A stretch of DNA of 34,983 nt from Saprospiraceae bacterium (GTDB lineage: Bacteria; Bacteroidota; Bacteroidia; Chitinophagales; Saprospiraceae): positions 7,590 through 42,572 of the forward strand of contig JAHDHB010000001.1 of NCBI GenBank assembly GCA_020631545.1, given 5' to 3'. Made by a program: the position numbers and the translations under genes. A model generated the notes under the pieces. It worked only from the letters and a program-made list of their open reading frames with translations. It had not been told where the DNA came from and searched no databases. Below, one piece after another: positions 15,851-26,820 of this stretch (position 1 is its first letter; every line of letters begins with the position of its first letter).

Positions 15851-18004
15851 CTAGTGTTTTATAAACTTGTAAACACTACCTAGTTCATCACGTTTTACCG
15901 TAATAAAGTAAATGCCTGGGTCTAAATCAGTAGCATCAAGTTGTAGGAAGTTTTCACCTTCTACTAAAGTATAGACTTTTGACTGAACAACCTGTCCAAG
16001 AGCATTGGTAACCTCAAAATCAACCATTTCATCGGCATAACCAAGGATACGTACTTTGGCGTCTCCCTTGATAGGGTTAGGGAAAACAGTAACATTTCCC
16101 GAGATTCTATCCAAAGAGACATTTACAATATTACTATAAGTGACAAGGCCGCTTAAGCCAATCAACTTTAGACGGTAATAGTTTTCACCGTACACAAAGT
16201 CTCTATCAAGGTAGTCGTATTCAGTAAGAAGATTAGGTTCTCCCTCAGCAGACATTTCGGCGATGGACTCAAAAGAGATACCATTTTTTGAATGCTGAAT
16301 TTCGAAAATGTCGGCATCTACTTCCGAAAGTGTAGCCCAATCTAACTGAATTCCTTCACGTTCTTTATTCGCAGTAAAATAGAGTAATTCGATAGGGAGC
16401 AATGGCTCACCAATAGATTCCGTTGAGCCTAAAGCAAAACTAGAAAAACCATCAAAGAATCTTGCCCTAAAAGAATATCCTCCACTAATAGCATTCACCG
16501 TCGTAGTTTCAAAACTTCTAACATCGGCAGCTTGGATGTTATCAAAAGTACTATTCGTTTTAATGATCCTCAAGTCAAAAAGGCCACGTCCTGTAGCTGC
16601 CATCCAACCATTAATTTCATCTGTTGTATAATATAAGGTCACCCAATATACGCCTGTAGCAGAATTCGTTTCAGGCGTAACATTATAAGTTTTTTCGGTA
16701 ATATAGTCCGCAACGTCAGCACTCCATGCTTCTACAGCACCAAGCCCAGCTCTATTAATACTCACTGATGTACATCCATAATCCATGGTACCAGAACTAT
16801 TTTCCAGTTTCATCATGATGTTTCCAGTAGTTTCGTCATAATATTCAATGGTAGAACTAGGGTTTAAGCTAGTTTGTGTAGGCGATGAACTAAGAGCAGT
16901 TTCAATAGTTTTAGGAGCTACTTTTCCAATAAAAGAAACATCGTCAAACAAAAACCAACGATCATCAAGACCCTCAAATTTAAATTTAACGTAGAAGGTA
17001 GATTGTCCAACAGCTTCTGCTGTAAAATCAATACCCCCATACAGTGGATTCGATGTACAAAAATTAGACGGAAATACACTACCATCAAATTTAGTCGTAA
17101 AATTAACCCCATCCGTACTGTACTGAATAGACACCAAATCATTCATCCCCGTACAATATTGCAATTCGAAATTAAATCCAATACTATCATACCCCATACA
17201 ATTGATAGGAGCAAAAATTAGTTCGGTAGATTCAGGAAGTCCATCAGCAGTAGCCCCAGAATCAAAAGCCACAAAACCGTTAGTCTCGGTAGTAAAGCCA
17301 CCAAGTCCAACGGTAATACCAAATCCAGCAGGCTTAGTCTTTGTATATTCAAAGGTTCCATTTCCAGCAATCAATTCATTATTTTGCCAAAAATAAGGAA
17401 TACCACCAATGAAATCCTCTTCAAAAAACGTTTGAACAGTACCAACAGGTACAATAGGCACATCATTATCCCTAATGTAAAGAGTATATGTTTGATTAGC
17501 AGCGCCTTTAATGGCATCTCCTGAATCAATCGTATAATCTAGAACGATATCTTCAAGACTTTCTACATTATTGTCATCATAAACCACAACAGTAATAGTC
17601 TGATTATCTGTCATTCCAGCAGGAAACGTTACGGTAAGATCATTAATCAAATAGTCCGCTTCAGCTGGAAGCGTTTGGGCAGTTCCACTTGCGGTCAAAG
17701 TAATTTCAACATCCGTGGAAGGTGCTGTAGAGATTGCCATTTCCAAGGTGATAGAACCAGAGCTAATGCAATCTTGGGTTTGTGTAGTAAATTCTCGAAC
17801 AAGGCCAGCTACTTCTACAAAAGAAATTTCTGCCACTAATTGGTTCTTAAATTCTGGAGTCTCTTCGCATTCTAGTTGAGTACTACCAACTTGTATTTGT
17901 TGAGTAGGAGAACGATTGGGGGTGCAATCTCCTTTTGCTGTCACATTATTGGACAATAAAAGGCTGAAAAACACAAATAGGAGTAGATAAAATTGTCTTA
18001 TCAT
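15851..18004 (-). CDS. Secreted protein with Calx-beta-like segment, FN3-like module and T9SS CTD
   Basis: 717 aa; signal peptide; ITLTASGTAQTLPAEADYLINDLTVTFPAGMTDNQTITVVVYDDNNVESLEDIVLDY Calx-beta-like; LPIELLYFTANKEREGIQLDWATLSEVD...YYRLKLIGLSG; VFPNPIKGDAKVRI...GIYFITVKRDELGSVYKFIKH. Confidence 0.85.
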   Translation of the reverse strand: MIRQFYLLLFVFFSLLLSNNVTAKGDCTPNRSPTQQIQVGSTQLECEETPEFKNQLVAEISFVEVAGLVREFTTQTQDCISSGSITLEMAISTAPSTDVEITLTASGTAQTLPAEADYLINDLTVTFPAGMTDNQTITVVVYDDNNVESLEDIVLDYTIDSGDAIKGAANQTYTLYIRDNDVPIVPVGTVQTFFEEDFIGGIPYFWQNNELIAGNGTFEYTKTKPAGFGITVGLGGFTTETNGFVAFDSGATADGLPESTELIFAPINCMGYDSIGFNFELQYCTGMNDLVSIQYSTDGVNFTTKFDGSVFPSNFCTSNPLYGGIDFTAEAVGQSTFYVKFKFEGLDDRWFLFDDVSFIGKVAPKTIETALSSSPTQTSLNPSSTIEYYDETTGNIMMKLENSSGTMDYGCTSVSINRAGLGAVEAWSADVADYITEKTYNVTPETNSATGVYWVTLYYTTDEINGWMAATGRGLFDLRIIKTNSTFDNIQAADVRSFETTTVNAISGGYSFRARFFDGFSSFALGSTESIGEPLLPIELLYFTANKEREGIQLDWATLSEVDADIFEIQHSKNGISFESIAEMSAEGEPNLLTEYDYLDRDFVYGENYYRLKLIGLSGLVTYSNIVNVSLDRISGNVTVFPNPIKGDAKVRILGYADEMVDFEVTNALGQVVQSKVYTLVEGENFLQLDATDLDPGIYFITVKRDELGSVYKFIKH

Positions 18005-18640
18005 GTCTATTTAAGTTAAAAAATGTGATAATAGTTTTCTTTACAGACGAGCTCAAAAATACTACTTTTATTGCTACTTTCATCATTTAAATGGGCTCTC
18101 TTACTTAAAAAAAAACTAATTCTAAACAGCAATATTACTTATATCCTGTTTCCTTTGAAAACTAACAAACTAAACATTTAATCATGTCACTTAACCCAAA
18201 TTAGCAAGATTGACTTTTAGCGTGAAATTTAAAGATCCCCCCTCAAAAAATAAACATCCCTTCATAAAGCATAAATCAAATTATAATCATATTGAGACTA
18301 TCACTCGAACAGGCAGTTTAACAACTGACATCAACCAGTTCGCCCTTAACCACAGGAGAAGAAAACAATTCATTAATCTAAACAAAATACTTTAACCACA
18401 AATAAAGAACAAGTTAACTACAACAAAAAAACGGTAAAACAAGTGGCGCTTAAGGCAATTAGTTTACACCTATCCTATCGAAAATAAGGATACCCCTCGT
18501 TGGTACATACGCTTTGAACGCTCGTTCTAGTTATTCATGAATTATTCATGCTAAATATTACTAGGAGTATTTTCCTTTTATTAACTTCGCAACTTGTGTT
18601 TTATAGTTCTTACGCCTCTTACCATATTAAGGGGGCAAAA

Positions 18641-19729
18641 ATGAAGATGATGAACAGTAATACTTATGTAGCAATAATGGCTGGAGGAATAGGCAGCCGA
18701 TTCTGGCCCGGTAGTAGAGAAAGCCGCCCTAAGCAGTTTTTAGATATCCTTGGCGTTGGAAAATCCTTGATTAGATTGACTTTCGAACGTTTTTTACTCC
18801 TCTGCCCGAAAGAAAACATTTTCATTCTTACTAATAAACAATATCGCGAACAAGTAAAAGAGCATTTACCAGAATTGGAGTATAGCCAAATTATTTGTGA
18901 GCCTTCGCGCAATAATACGGCTCCTTGTGTGGCATATACGGCCTTCAAACTACAAGGCCTAAATCCGAATGCCAATTTTGTAGTAGCCCCTTCCGATCAC
19001 ATCATCCTGAAAGAACAGGCTTTTGTGGATTATCTTAAAAAAGCGCTAGAATTTACGGCTAACAACAACGCTCTAGTCACACTAGGTATTCAGCCTTCTA
19101 GACCAGATACTGGATATGGCTATATCAATTACGAAGCAACTTCTAACGATGGCGTACACAAGGTTGTAAAATTCACTGAAAAACCCAATTTAGAGAAGGC
19201 TAAGACATTCTTAAAAAGTGGTGATTATGTGTGGAATGCAGGAATTTTTATTTGGAATGTAAAACACATCCTTAATTCTTTCAAAGAAAATGCTCCTACG
19301 ATTTATGATTTATTTGATGGAATTCGAGGAGACTTAAATACAGCGAAAGAACAGGCCGTCATTGACGAAGTGTACCCGACTTCTCCCAATATATCTATCG
19401 ATTATGCTATTTTGGAGAAAGCCAATAACGTCTACACCATCCCCTCTGAATTTGGTTGGTCTGATTTAGGTACTTGGAATTCACTCCACGCTGAAGCACC
19501 TAAAGACGAGAATCAAAATGTGGTGAATAGTGATAACATTTTGCTCTACAATGTAAATAACTGCCTAGTACGAGCACCAAAAGACAAATTGGTCTTACTA
19601 AAGGATATGGAAGACTTTATCGTGGTTGACGAAGGCGATGTCCTACTCGTTTTCCCGAAGTCCAAGGAGCAAGAAATAAAACCACTCACTAAGGAAATTC
19701 GAAAACTGAAAGGCACACGATACTTGTAA
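18641..19729 (+). CDS. manC: Mannose-1-phosphate guanylyltransferase
   Basis: VAIMAGGIGSRFWPGSRESRPKQFLDILG nucleotidyltransferase signature, FVVAPSDHIILKE, TGYGYINYE, KFTEKPNLEKA, WNAGIFIW; track ORF begins at 18548 but conserved sequence starts after ATG 18641. Confidence 0.9.
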   Translation: MKMMNSNTYVAIMAGGIGSRFWPGSRESRPKQFLDILGVGKSLIRLTFERFLLLCPKENIFILTNKQYREQVKEHLPELEYSQIICEPSRNNTAPCVAYTAFKLQGLNPNANFVVAPSDHIILKEQAFVDYLKKALEFTANNNALVTLGIQPSRPDTGYGYINYEATSNDGVHKVVKFTEKPNLEKAKTFLKSGDYVWNAGIFIWNVKHILNSFKENAPTIYDLFDGIRGDLNTAKEQAVIDEVYPTSPNISIDYAILEKANNVYTIPSEFGWSDLGTWNSLHAEAPKDENQNVVNSDNILLYNVNNCLVRAPKDKLVLLKDMEDFIVVDEGDVLLVFPKSKEQEIKPLTKEIRKLKGTRYL

Positions 19730-19820
19730 ATCAAGGAGATATACCGATTTAGAGAAACACACCTTGAGGTTTGCCTTTCTCAGGAATACTATTTTAGTTT
19801 TAGAGAACAGCATATGCAAG

Positions 19821-19854
19821 AACGGATCAACCACACTTGTGATTGATCCGTTTT
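19821..19854. terminator. Bidirectional terminator between convergent manC-like and prs genes
   Basis: AACGGATCAA...TTGATCCGTTTT inverted repeat in 160-bp convergent gap. Confidence 0.75.
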
Positions 19855-19892
19855 AGAAGATTTTCGTTTACTATTCCATATCTACGGAAAGC

Positions 19893-20849
19893 TTAAACAT
19901 CAAACAAAGTGCCTGTGCGCTCACTAACGAAGAGTGCTGAGATAGAACGGTGCTCATGCGTATAGCGTATAGCTCTAGAAAACAAGCGAGCAACGGACAA
20001 TACTTTAATTTTTTCCGATGGCTTTTTGATTGGTAAAGTATCACAAACGACCAATTCTGTTAACACTGAATTTTCGATGTTTTCATAAGCATTACCCGAT
20101 AAAACAGGGTGTGTGATTAGTGCGCGAACACTCTTTGCTCCTTGCTCCATAATGGTTTTAGCAGCACGACATAAAGTACCTGCGGTATCGACTAAATCAT
20201 CGACTAAAATCACATCTCTCCCCGACACATCTCCTATGACGGTCATCCCTGCCACTTCATTCGCTTTTTTGCGCACCTTATCACAGATAACTAACTCTGT
20301 TTTAAAGTACTTAGCATAGGTTCTTGCACGCTTCACGCCTCCTACATCAGGCGCAGCAAAAATGGTATCCTCCGAGACAAAACCTTCCAAGTAAGGAATG
20401 AAAATAGCTTCTGCCTTTAGATGATCAACAGGAATATCGAAAAACCCTTGTAGCTGATCGGCATGCAAATCCATTGTCATAATTCGGTCTACTCCAGCAG
20501 CTTGTAAGATATTGGCCACTAGCTTTGCACCGATGGCTACTCTAGGTTTATCTTTCCGATCTTGCCGTGCATAGCCATAATAAGGAATAACAGCCGTGAT
20601 GTAGCCCGCAGAAGCTCGCTTAGCAGCGTCTATCATCAGTAAGAGTTCCATCAAGTTATCTGTAGGTGCAAAAGTAGATTGGATGAAAAAAGTGTAGGCA
20701 CCTCGTACAGATTCTAGGATATTGGCTTGCAATTCGCCATCGCTAAAACGCTGAATATTAACGTTGCCCAAAGACAAGCCATAATGATCTGCAATTTTAT
20801 CAGCGACATACTGGGAGGCGGTTCCCGAGAACAATTTTACTTCGGTCAT
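19893..20849 (-). CDS. prs: Ribose-phosphate pyrophosphokinase
   Basis: 318 aa; FSDGELQANILESVRG, YYGYARQDRKDKPRVAIGAKLVANIL, MDLHADQLQGFFDIPVDHL, DVILVDDLVDTAGTL PRPP-binding motif. Confidence 0.96.
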   Translation of the reverse strand: MTEVKLFSGTASQYVADKIADHYGLSLGNVNIQRFSDGELQANILESVRGAYTFFIQSTFAPTDNLMELLLMIDAAKRASAGYITAVIPYYGYARQDRKDKPRVAIGAKLVANILQAAGVDRIMTMDLHADQLQGFFDIPVDHLKAEAIFIPYLEGFVSEDTIFAAPDVGGVKRARTYAKYFKTELVICDKVRKKANEVAGMTVIGDVSGRDVILVDDLVDTAGTLCRAAKTIMEQGAKSVRALITHPVLSGNAYENIENSVLTELVVCDTLPIKKPSEKIKVLSVARLFSRAIRYTHEHRSISALFVSERTGTLFDV

Positions 20850-20925
20850 GACCTTTTTTTTGATGCTTTTGGCCTAGTAGCACTTGATTAAAAATACCAC
20901 AAGGACTTCCGTGAGTGTTATGCCA

Positions 20926-20933
20926 CAAAGCTA
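20926..20933 (-). promoter_or_regulatory. Candidate Bacteroidota -7 box for prs
   Basis: TAGCTTTG on minus strand (TAnnTTTG), 77 bp upstream of prs start. Confidence 0.45.
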
Positions 20934-21167
20934 CGAAATAATTGTTTGAAGATTAAGAATATAGTGAAAGGATTGAGGAGGATTCTCCTGAATGGATTCT
21001 GTGGTTTAGTTTTTAATCAGCGATAATGAGGATAGACCGAATACACAGCAAAATTCATTGATCACTACAAATGAAAGCATTATTAACAAGAATAGTTGCA
21101 ATATTCTTAAAAAAGCATTAAATTAGGAAAAATAATCTCCACCTTTTATCCACGAAAAAACAATCCT

Positions 21168-22127
21168 ATGTACAGAAATTTAACTACTCTATTTATTTTC
21201 TTCTTAACCTTACCAAATGTTTGGGCACAAGCTACCATTTGGGCTCCAGAAGGAGCAACGTGGGTATATTCTAGGCTTACGGCTGTCGAACAATCGTTTA
21301 TTATATTACGATATGAAAAAGATACACTTTATGAGGGGCAATTGGCCAAAAAAATCAACTTTTCAGGCTTTGCAATAACGGGTTCAGGTCCCGATACCGC
21401 CTACACTCCAGAGATAATGCTAAGCAGCCAATATTTTCACCAAGATGGTGAAATCGTAAAGTGGTACAACGATGGTGACTATAAAACGATATATGATTTT
21501 TCTACTCAGCCAGGGGAAGGATGGGAATTAAAAGAAAATTCCTTTTACACTTGCGACAGCAACCCCTTACAACCATCTGACTCCATTTATGTTACGAGTA
21601 TCGACACAGAAATACTAGATGGTAAATCCTTTGATGTAATAACTATTGGTGCATCTGATTATTGGTCTATTGGCAGTCAAATTGTTAAGGGAATAGGCTC
21701 ATTACAAACGCCTTATCCTATTCCTGCTCCAGCAAGTTGTGCAGATATAGACGGCGCTGTTGGACGCCCTGAAGCCTTAATGCTTTATTATGATGACAAT
21801 ATAGGTTGCTTAGATCGAAGTAGTGGATATTTGAGTTGTTCAAAAATAATTACCTCGACTAAGAATGCCTTTTGGAACTCCACACCTTCATCGTTCACGC
21901 TTGCTCCTAACCCTACGAATTCCTATTTAAATATTACAGCCGATATTTCTAAACTAAATGGTTTTTCGTATTCCATTTATGACGTAGATGGTAGATTACA
22001 AGACCAGCAGACCAGCATTAATAATCGAAAAATAAATGTAACTACTCTACAAAGAGGCGTATATTTCATCGTGTTTAATGACAAAAATGGTGCTACCCTA
22101 ACCTTTAAAATCTTAAAAAATGAATAG
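21168..22127 (+). CDS. Secreted protein with T9SS C-terminal sorting domain
   Basis: 319 aa; signal peptide MYRNLTTLFIFFLTLPNVWAQ; C-terminus FTLAPNPTNSYLNITADISKLNGFSYSIYDVDGRLQDQ...GVYFIVFNDKNGATLTFKILKNE. Confidence 0.82.
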   Translation: MYRNLTTLFIFFLTLPNVWAQATIWAPEGATWVYSRLTAVEQSFIILRYEKDTLYEGQLAKKINFSGFAITGSGPDTAYTPEIMLSSQYFHQDGEIVKWYNDGDYKTIYDFSTQPGEGWELKENSFYTCDSNPLQPSDSIYVTSIDTEILDGKSFDVITIGASDYWSIGSQIVKGIGSLQTPYPIPAPASCADIDGAVGRPEALMLYYDDNIGCLDRSSGYLSCSKIITSTKNAFWNSTPSSFTLAPNPTNSYLNITADISKLNGFSYSIYDVDGRLQDQQTSINNRKINVTTLQRGVYFIVFNDKNGATLTFKILKNE

Positions 22128-22282
22128 CAAATTTTGTTTCAAATGATTACCATATTTTTTAGCCCTAGCGGCTCACCCCATAAGCAACTGAACCACTAGC
22201 ACTTGTACTCAAAAGTAAGCGCAATACCAAATACGACAGAGGACTTTTAGCTGCCTACTTTGAAGATCTCTCTTTCAACACC

Positions 22283-25200
22283 TTACACCTTATCAGATTT
22301 ACTTAACGATTCACTTGTAGACTCCTCTTTTTTCCAAAGAGGAAGCGTGACAATAAACTTGGCTCCGTTTCCTTTTTTAGAAACGACCTGAATGGTTCCA
22401 TTGTGAGATTCAACAATTTTATGCACAATCGCCAGCCCTAAACCTGCTCCATCACCTTCCTTTTCTTCTTGTTTGAAGAGAATAAATATCTTATCTTGAA
22501 AACTTTGACTTATTCCTACCCCCTTGTCTTTAACACTAAAAACAAGGGAATTAGCAACCACCTTAAACTCAATTTCAATTTTAGGCGAGGTATTGGGTTT
22601 TGCAAATTTTAGGGCATTACTAAGTAAATTTTGAAAAACTTGCTTTAGCAAATAGTCGCTACCAACCACAAGACGAGGCTTTCCAATTATCTTAACTTCT
22701 GCATTAAGGGCGTTGATTTTGTTAGAGAACTGCACCAGCGTCTCGTCAACAATAGTACGCAAGTTAACCGGTTTAGCGGGAACTTCATTGACAAAGAATT
22801 TGATATAATCTTGAAACCCATCAATCAATTTGTGCATTTGTCGGGTACTTTGGATAATATACCCCATGTATTCTTCTGATTCTGGCCCCAACTGTTTATT
22901 CCTTCTTGCCAATAATTGTGTAAACCCCGTAATATTTCGCAAAGGCTCTTTTAGATCATGTGAAATCATGTAAATAAAATGCTCAAGAGAATCATTGGAT
23001 AATTTCAAATGCTGACCTCTTTCTTCAAGCTGATTCAACACATTGACCAACTCACTATTTTCAATAAATAAAGTAATGGAGTCCTTTACAGCACCCTCCC
23101 GGCCTACCATAGGCTTATTGATGAGCATAAAATTTCGATTATCGAACCTTAGTGTTCTATTAAATGATTCACCACTAATGATATCTTCAACAATTTTTTT
23201 TACCCCTGGAATATTAGAAAAAACTTCTTGAAAAAGTTTTCCAGTTAAATTTTCCTCCGGCAAATTTTTATTGAAAAAAGCACCGTTCGCATGGCTTATT
23301 CTACCCTTTTTATCTAGTGATACCAAAAAAATGGGAAGATTATTCAACAAGGAGGTAAGGTAAGCTTTTTGCTGAGCGATTTCATCCTCTGCTCTTTTTC
23401 GTTCATCGTTTTCTTCCTTGAGTTGTTTGGTCAAACTCTTTAAACGTCTCGCTTCTTTTAAGGATTCAATATTAATAAACGTAAGTAAAATCCCCTCAAT
23501 AACATTACTAGAAGATCGATGAGGAATAATTCTTAATAAGAACCATTCACCATCAAGGTTATTAATCTCATACTCCTTGGGTTGCAAAGTTCTAAAGACT
23601 TCTTCAATATCCCGCTCCAACTTTTTAGGCTCTGGAATATTAAGGGAAAAATCAGATAAAGAACGACCAAAATCTACCTTTTTAAGGGCAACAATCGGCT
23701 TAACAGCAGCATTAAACCGTCTTATTTTTAAATTCCCATCAAGGAAAATAATTCCAATATTGATATTATTAAGAAGATTGGTTAGATCGTCATTTAGAAC
23801 AGAAAGTCGATTGATATAAGCCTGATGTTCTGCATTTACCGTATTAAGCTCTTCATTAAGAGATTGTAACTCCTCATTAGTACTTTGTAATTCCTCATTA
23901 GCAGATAGTAGCTCTTCATTTGAAGTTTGCAGCTCTTCGATAGTAGTTTGTAAATTCTCTCTACTAATTTGAAGCTCTCCTTCCAAATCAGAAATTCGCC
24001 CCATCATGGCCTCATCTAGTTCAAAATTAGACATTTGCTTGATAGTATCGGTTGATCCTATCTGTTTATTACCTACCTTTTGAAGAACAATAAGAATGAA
24101 TCGCTCTTCTGTACGATTTTCAACAACGACTTTAACTGATAAATCTATCCTCCGTTTTTCATCTTTTTCTACGAGAACATCCTTATAAAAAACTTCCTCA
24201 TTGTCTTTAACAGCCTTATTAATCGCGGTTACTAAGGAAATTCCTAGATTTCCCACAGCTAAATCCATTACATTCCAAGAAAGATTCTTTTGAGAAGGAA
24301 ATTTCAAGTAAGGATTTACATCTCCAAAAATATGAATAATATTACAATTCGTATCAACAAGCAAACTAGCTAATTCAAATTTTTCTGTTAATGCTTGGCT
24401 ATAAAGCCGTAGAAGCTGATCTTCAAATATTTGAGCATAGCCATTCGTATAAACAGGAACACGATTTCGCCTAATCCTAGTAACGGTAGGAGCCTGAAAA
24501 CCAAATCGTTGAACAGAGTAAGAATGCTGATTAAGCTTAAACAAACGCTCTTTTCTAGCAGAAGCGGTAAATCTATCTTCAAATTCTGCTGGTATCGTTT
24601 CACTACTCCCCAGAAATAATACTCCCCCTTTAAGCAAACTATAAGAAAAAACTTCAAAAACCCTGTCCTGCAATTTTTTATTCATGTAAATAAGCATATT
24701 CCTACATGAAACAAAATCGATTCGATTAAAGGGAGGATCTCCTACGACATTATGGTAAGAGAAAACAATCATTTTTCGAATTTTTTGAGAAATTTGATAA
24801 TTTTCCCCGTCTTTAATAAAGTTCTTTTCAAGCCTTTCAGAGCTTAATGTAGCTACTAGGCTTTCAGGATAAGCCCCCTTTCTAGCAAAGTCTAAAGCGC
24901 GTTTATCAATATCTGTAGCAAATATTTTCACATTCAACGTCTTGTTCAATTCCAACATACATTCATTAATCGTGATGGCAATCGAATAAGCCTCTTCCCC
25001 TGTAGCACAAGCAGTTACCCAGACCCTAAAATCTCCATCATCAATCTTTATAATGTATTCTAACAACAACGTTTTTAAAGCTGCAAATGATTCCTCATCT
25101 CTAAAAAAACTAGTAACACTAATTAGGAATTCTCTTTGAAGAATAGCAGGTTCGTTTGGCGTAATCTCCAAATAAGCAAGGTAGTCTTCAATTGTATTTA

Positions 25201-25960
25201 AATTGTTCACGGATATCCTACGCTTAATCCTCCGTAACAAGGTATTCTCTCTATAATTCGAAAAATCAATATTGGTAGAACGTTGTACTAGCTTTAAAAT
25301 CTCTGATAAAGCATTCTGAGGCAATAGTCCCTTTTCTATCTGCTCATTTACATCTGTCTTTTTATCAAAACTGAATATGAACCGGATGATTTCCGACGGC
25401 ATTTCATGAGGCAGCAAGACATAATCCACCAATCCCGTTCTGATGGAGTTATTCGGCATACTAGAGAATTTAGCATCATCAGGATCTTGTGCCATTACCA
25501 TACCTCCGTACTCCTTGATCATCCTTATACCACTTGTGCCGTCACTCCCTGAACCTGAAAGAACGACTGCAATTGCTTTATCTTTCTTGTCTTGTGCTAA
25601 TGAGCGGAAGAATATATCTACAGATAAGTTAGGTGTTTTGGATTGAAGCCGATCTGTCGTTAAAAAAACGCCATTATGTATGGTCAAATTTTTACCTGGA
25701 GACATCAAATAGACATAATTCGCACGAACTTTCTCTTTATCTTCAGCCCTTTTTACTTTCAGTACAGTTTTCTTAGATAAAAGTTCCGTCATCAAACTTT
25801 TATGTACAGGAGACAAGTGCTGTATGATTACATAGCAAATATTCTCATGAGATGGGCAGTGATAGAAAAATGTTTCTAAAGCTTCTAACCCTCCAGCAGA
25901 AGCGCCTACTGCTACTACAAAAATGTCCTTTTCCGTTTTTTGTTCAACAACCATATACAA
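22283..25960 (-). CDS. CheB-CheR-PAS-histidine kinase fusion protein
   Basis: 1225 aa; [17 protein letters not shown] (CheB-type), [17 protein letters not shown]...[19 protein letters not shown]...CRNMLIYM (CheR), [35 protein letters not shown] coiled coil, two PAS-like segments, [19 protein letters not shown] (H box), [35 protein letters not shown]. Confidence 0.93.
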   Translation of the reverse strand: MYMVVEQKTEKDIFVVAVGASAGGLEALETFFYHCPSHENICYVIIQHLSPVHKSLMTELLSKKTVLKVKRAEDKEKVRANYVYLMSPGKNLTIHNGVFLTTDRLQSKTPNLSVDIFFRSLAQDKKDKAIAVVLSGSGSDGTSGIRMIKEYGGMVMAQDPDDAKFSSMPNNSIRTGLVDYVLLPHEMPSEIIRFIFSFDKKTDVNEQIEKGLLPQNALSEILKLVQRSTNIDFSNYRENTLLRRIKRRISVNNLNTIEDYLAYLEITPNEPAILQREFLISVTSFFRDEESFAALKTLLLEYIIKIDDGDFRVWVTACATGEEAYSIAITINECMLELNKTLNVKIFATDIDKRALDFARKGAYPESLVATLSSERLEKNFIKDGENYQISQKIRKMIVFSYHNVVGDPPFNRIDFVSCRNMLIYMNKKLQDRVFEVFSYSLLKGGVLFLGSSETIPAEFEDRFTASARKERLFKLNQHSYSVQRFGFQAPTVTRIRRNRVPVYTNGYAQIFEDQLLRLYSQALTEKFELASLLVDTNCNIIHIFGDVNPYLKFPSQKNLSWNVMDLAVGNLGISLVTAINKAVKDNEEVFYKDVLVEKDEKRRIDLSVKVVVENRTEERFILIVLQKVGNKQIGSTDTIKQMSNFELDEAMMGRISDLEGELQISRENLQTTIEELQTSNEELLSANEELQSTNEELQSLNEELNTVNAEHQAYINRLSVLNDDLTNLLNNINIGIIFLDGNLKIRRFNAAVKPIVALKKVDFGRSLSDFSLNIPEPKKLERDIEEVFRTLQPKEYEINNLDGEWFLLRIIPHRSSSNVIEGILLTFINIESLKEARRLKSLTKQLKEENDERKRAEDEIAQQKAYLTSLLNNLPIFLVSLDKKGRISHANGAFFNKNLPEENLTGKLFQEVFSNIPGVKKIVEDIISGESFNRTLRFDNRNFMLINKPMVGREGAVKDSITLFIENSELVNVLNQLEERGQHLKLSNDSLEHFIYMISHDLKEPLRNITGFTQLLARRNKQLGPESEEYMGYIIQSTRQMHKLIDGFQDYIKFFVNEVPAKPVNLRTIVDETLVQFSNKINALNAEVKIIGKPRLVVGSDYLLKQVFQNLLSNALKFAKPNTSPKIEIEFKVVANSLVFSVKDKGVGISQSFQDKIFILFKQEEKEGDGAGLGLAIVHKIVESHNGTIQVVSKKGNGAKFIVTLPLWKKEESTSESLSKSDKV

Positions 25961-26189
25961 GAATACTTAGCTCATATTTGTAAAAAAATTTCCAGAATTA
26001 CAAATTTATAAATAATTTTTAGGTCTAATCCTAAAATCGCCCACATTATTTATACGAATCTACTAGCGAAAGCCACTAATCAAGCTAGTAGTTCAACGCA
26101 TAAGTAGCTTTCAAGCGAAAAGAAACTAAAGAAGAAATTTGGAAAAGATGAACAATGGAGAGGTAAAATCACTCAAGAAATTAAACGAT

Positions 26190-26286
26190 AAAAAGGATGG
26201 GACGAGGCCGGAGAAGCCTCGCCCTCCTACGGGTTAGGGAAAATTTCTTGAAGTTTTTCGTGTTTTCAAGAATTGCACTCAAAACT
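26190..26286 (-). ncRNA. Candidate small RNA (about 95 nt) with own promoter box and intrinsic terminator
   Basis: Minus strand: TATATTTG (26292-26299) matches TAnnTTTG; 8-bp hairpin TTCTTGAA-N12-TTCAAGAA (26245-26272); terminator GGGCGAGGC-ttctccg-GCCTCGtCCC (26199-26224, one bulge) followed by TTTTT (26190-26194). Confidence 0.45.
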
Positions 26287-26291
26287 CATTA

Positions 26292-26299
26292 CAAATATA
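26292..26299 (-). promoter_or_regulatory. Candidate -7 box for the small RNA candidate
   Basis: TATATTTG on minus strand. Confidence 0.4.
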
Positions 26300-26820
26300 G
26301 ACACAATAATGGACAAAAGCACAATTCGCATTTAAAATAAATAAAATTATTTAAATAAAAATCTCTAAAATTTATCTTTTTTGCTTGTGTCCATCTTAGG
26401 ATACAAAGTTTATAAAACAATACGCACAACACCTACAACCAACAGAATAACAATCGTTTAAATATCAATTTTACAACCAAAACACTTCTTAAAACCTACA
26501 AAAACCCAAGGATATTCCCTCAAAAATGGTTATAAAAAACTCTAATTTCCCAGTATCTTGCAATCATAATAACAAAGAAATATGACATAGACGGGATATT
26601 TCCAAGCTAAAATTCAAGTGAAAAGTCACTTTTATTGAAGCTTTTATCTAGAAAATGTTCTAGATAATAGTTTACACTACAAAAGCATGAATTCATAATT
26701 CATAAATAAAATAGTAGCCCTAACCACAAAAATTAAATCAGTTCTCCATTTGGGTTGGGGATAATGTTTAGCCCTGCTTTTTTAAGCCAAGATTACGCCC
26801 ACACAGGAATAGTTTCTAAA

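Noticed and set aside
18548-18640. N-terminal extension of the mannose-1-phosphate guanylyltransferase ORF resembling a signal peptide
   Set aside because: The enzyme is cytosolic and family sequence begins near ATG 18641. The extension is most likely upstream non-coding DNA in frame.
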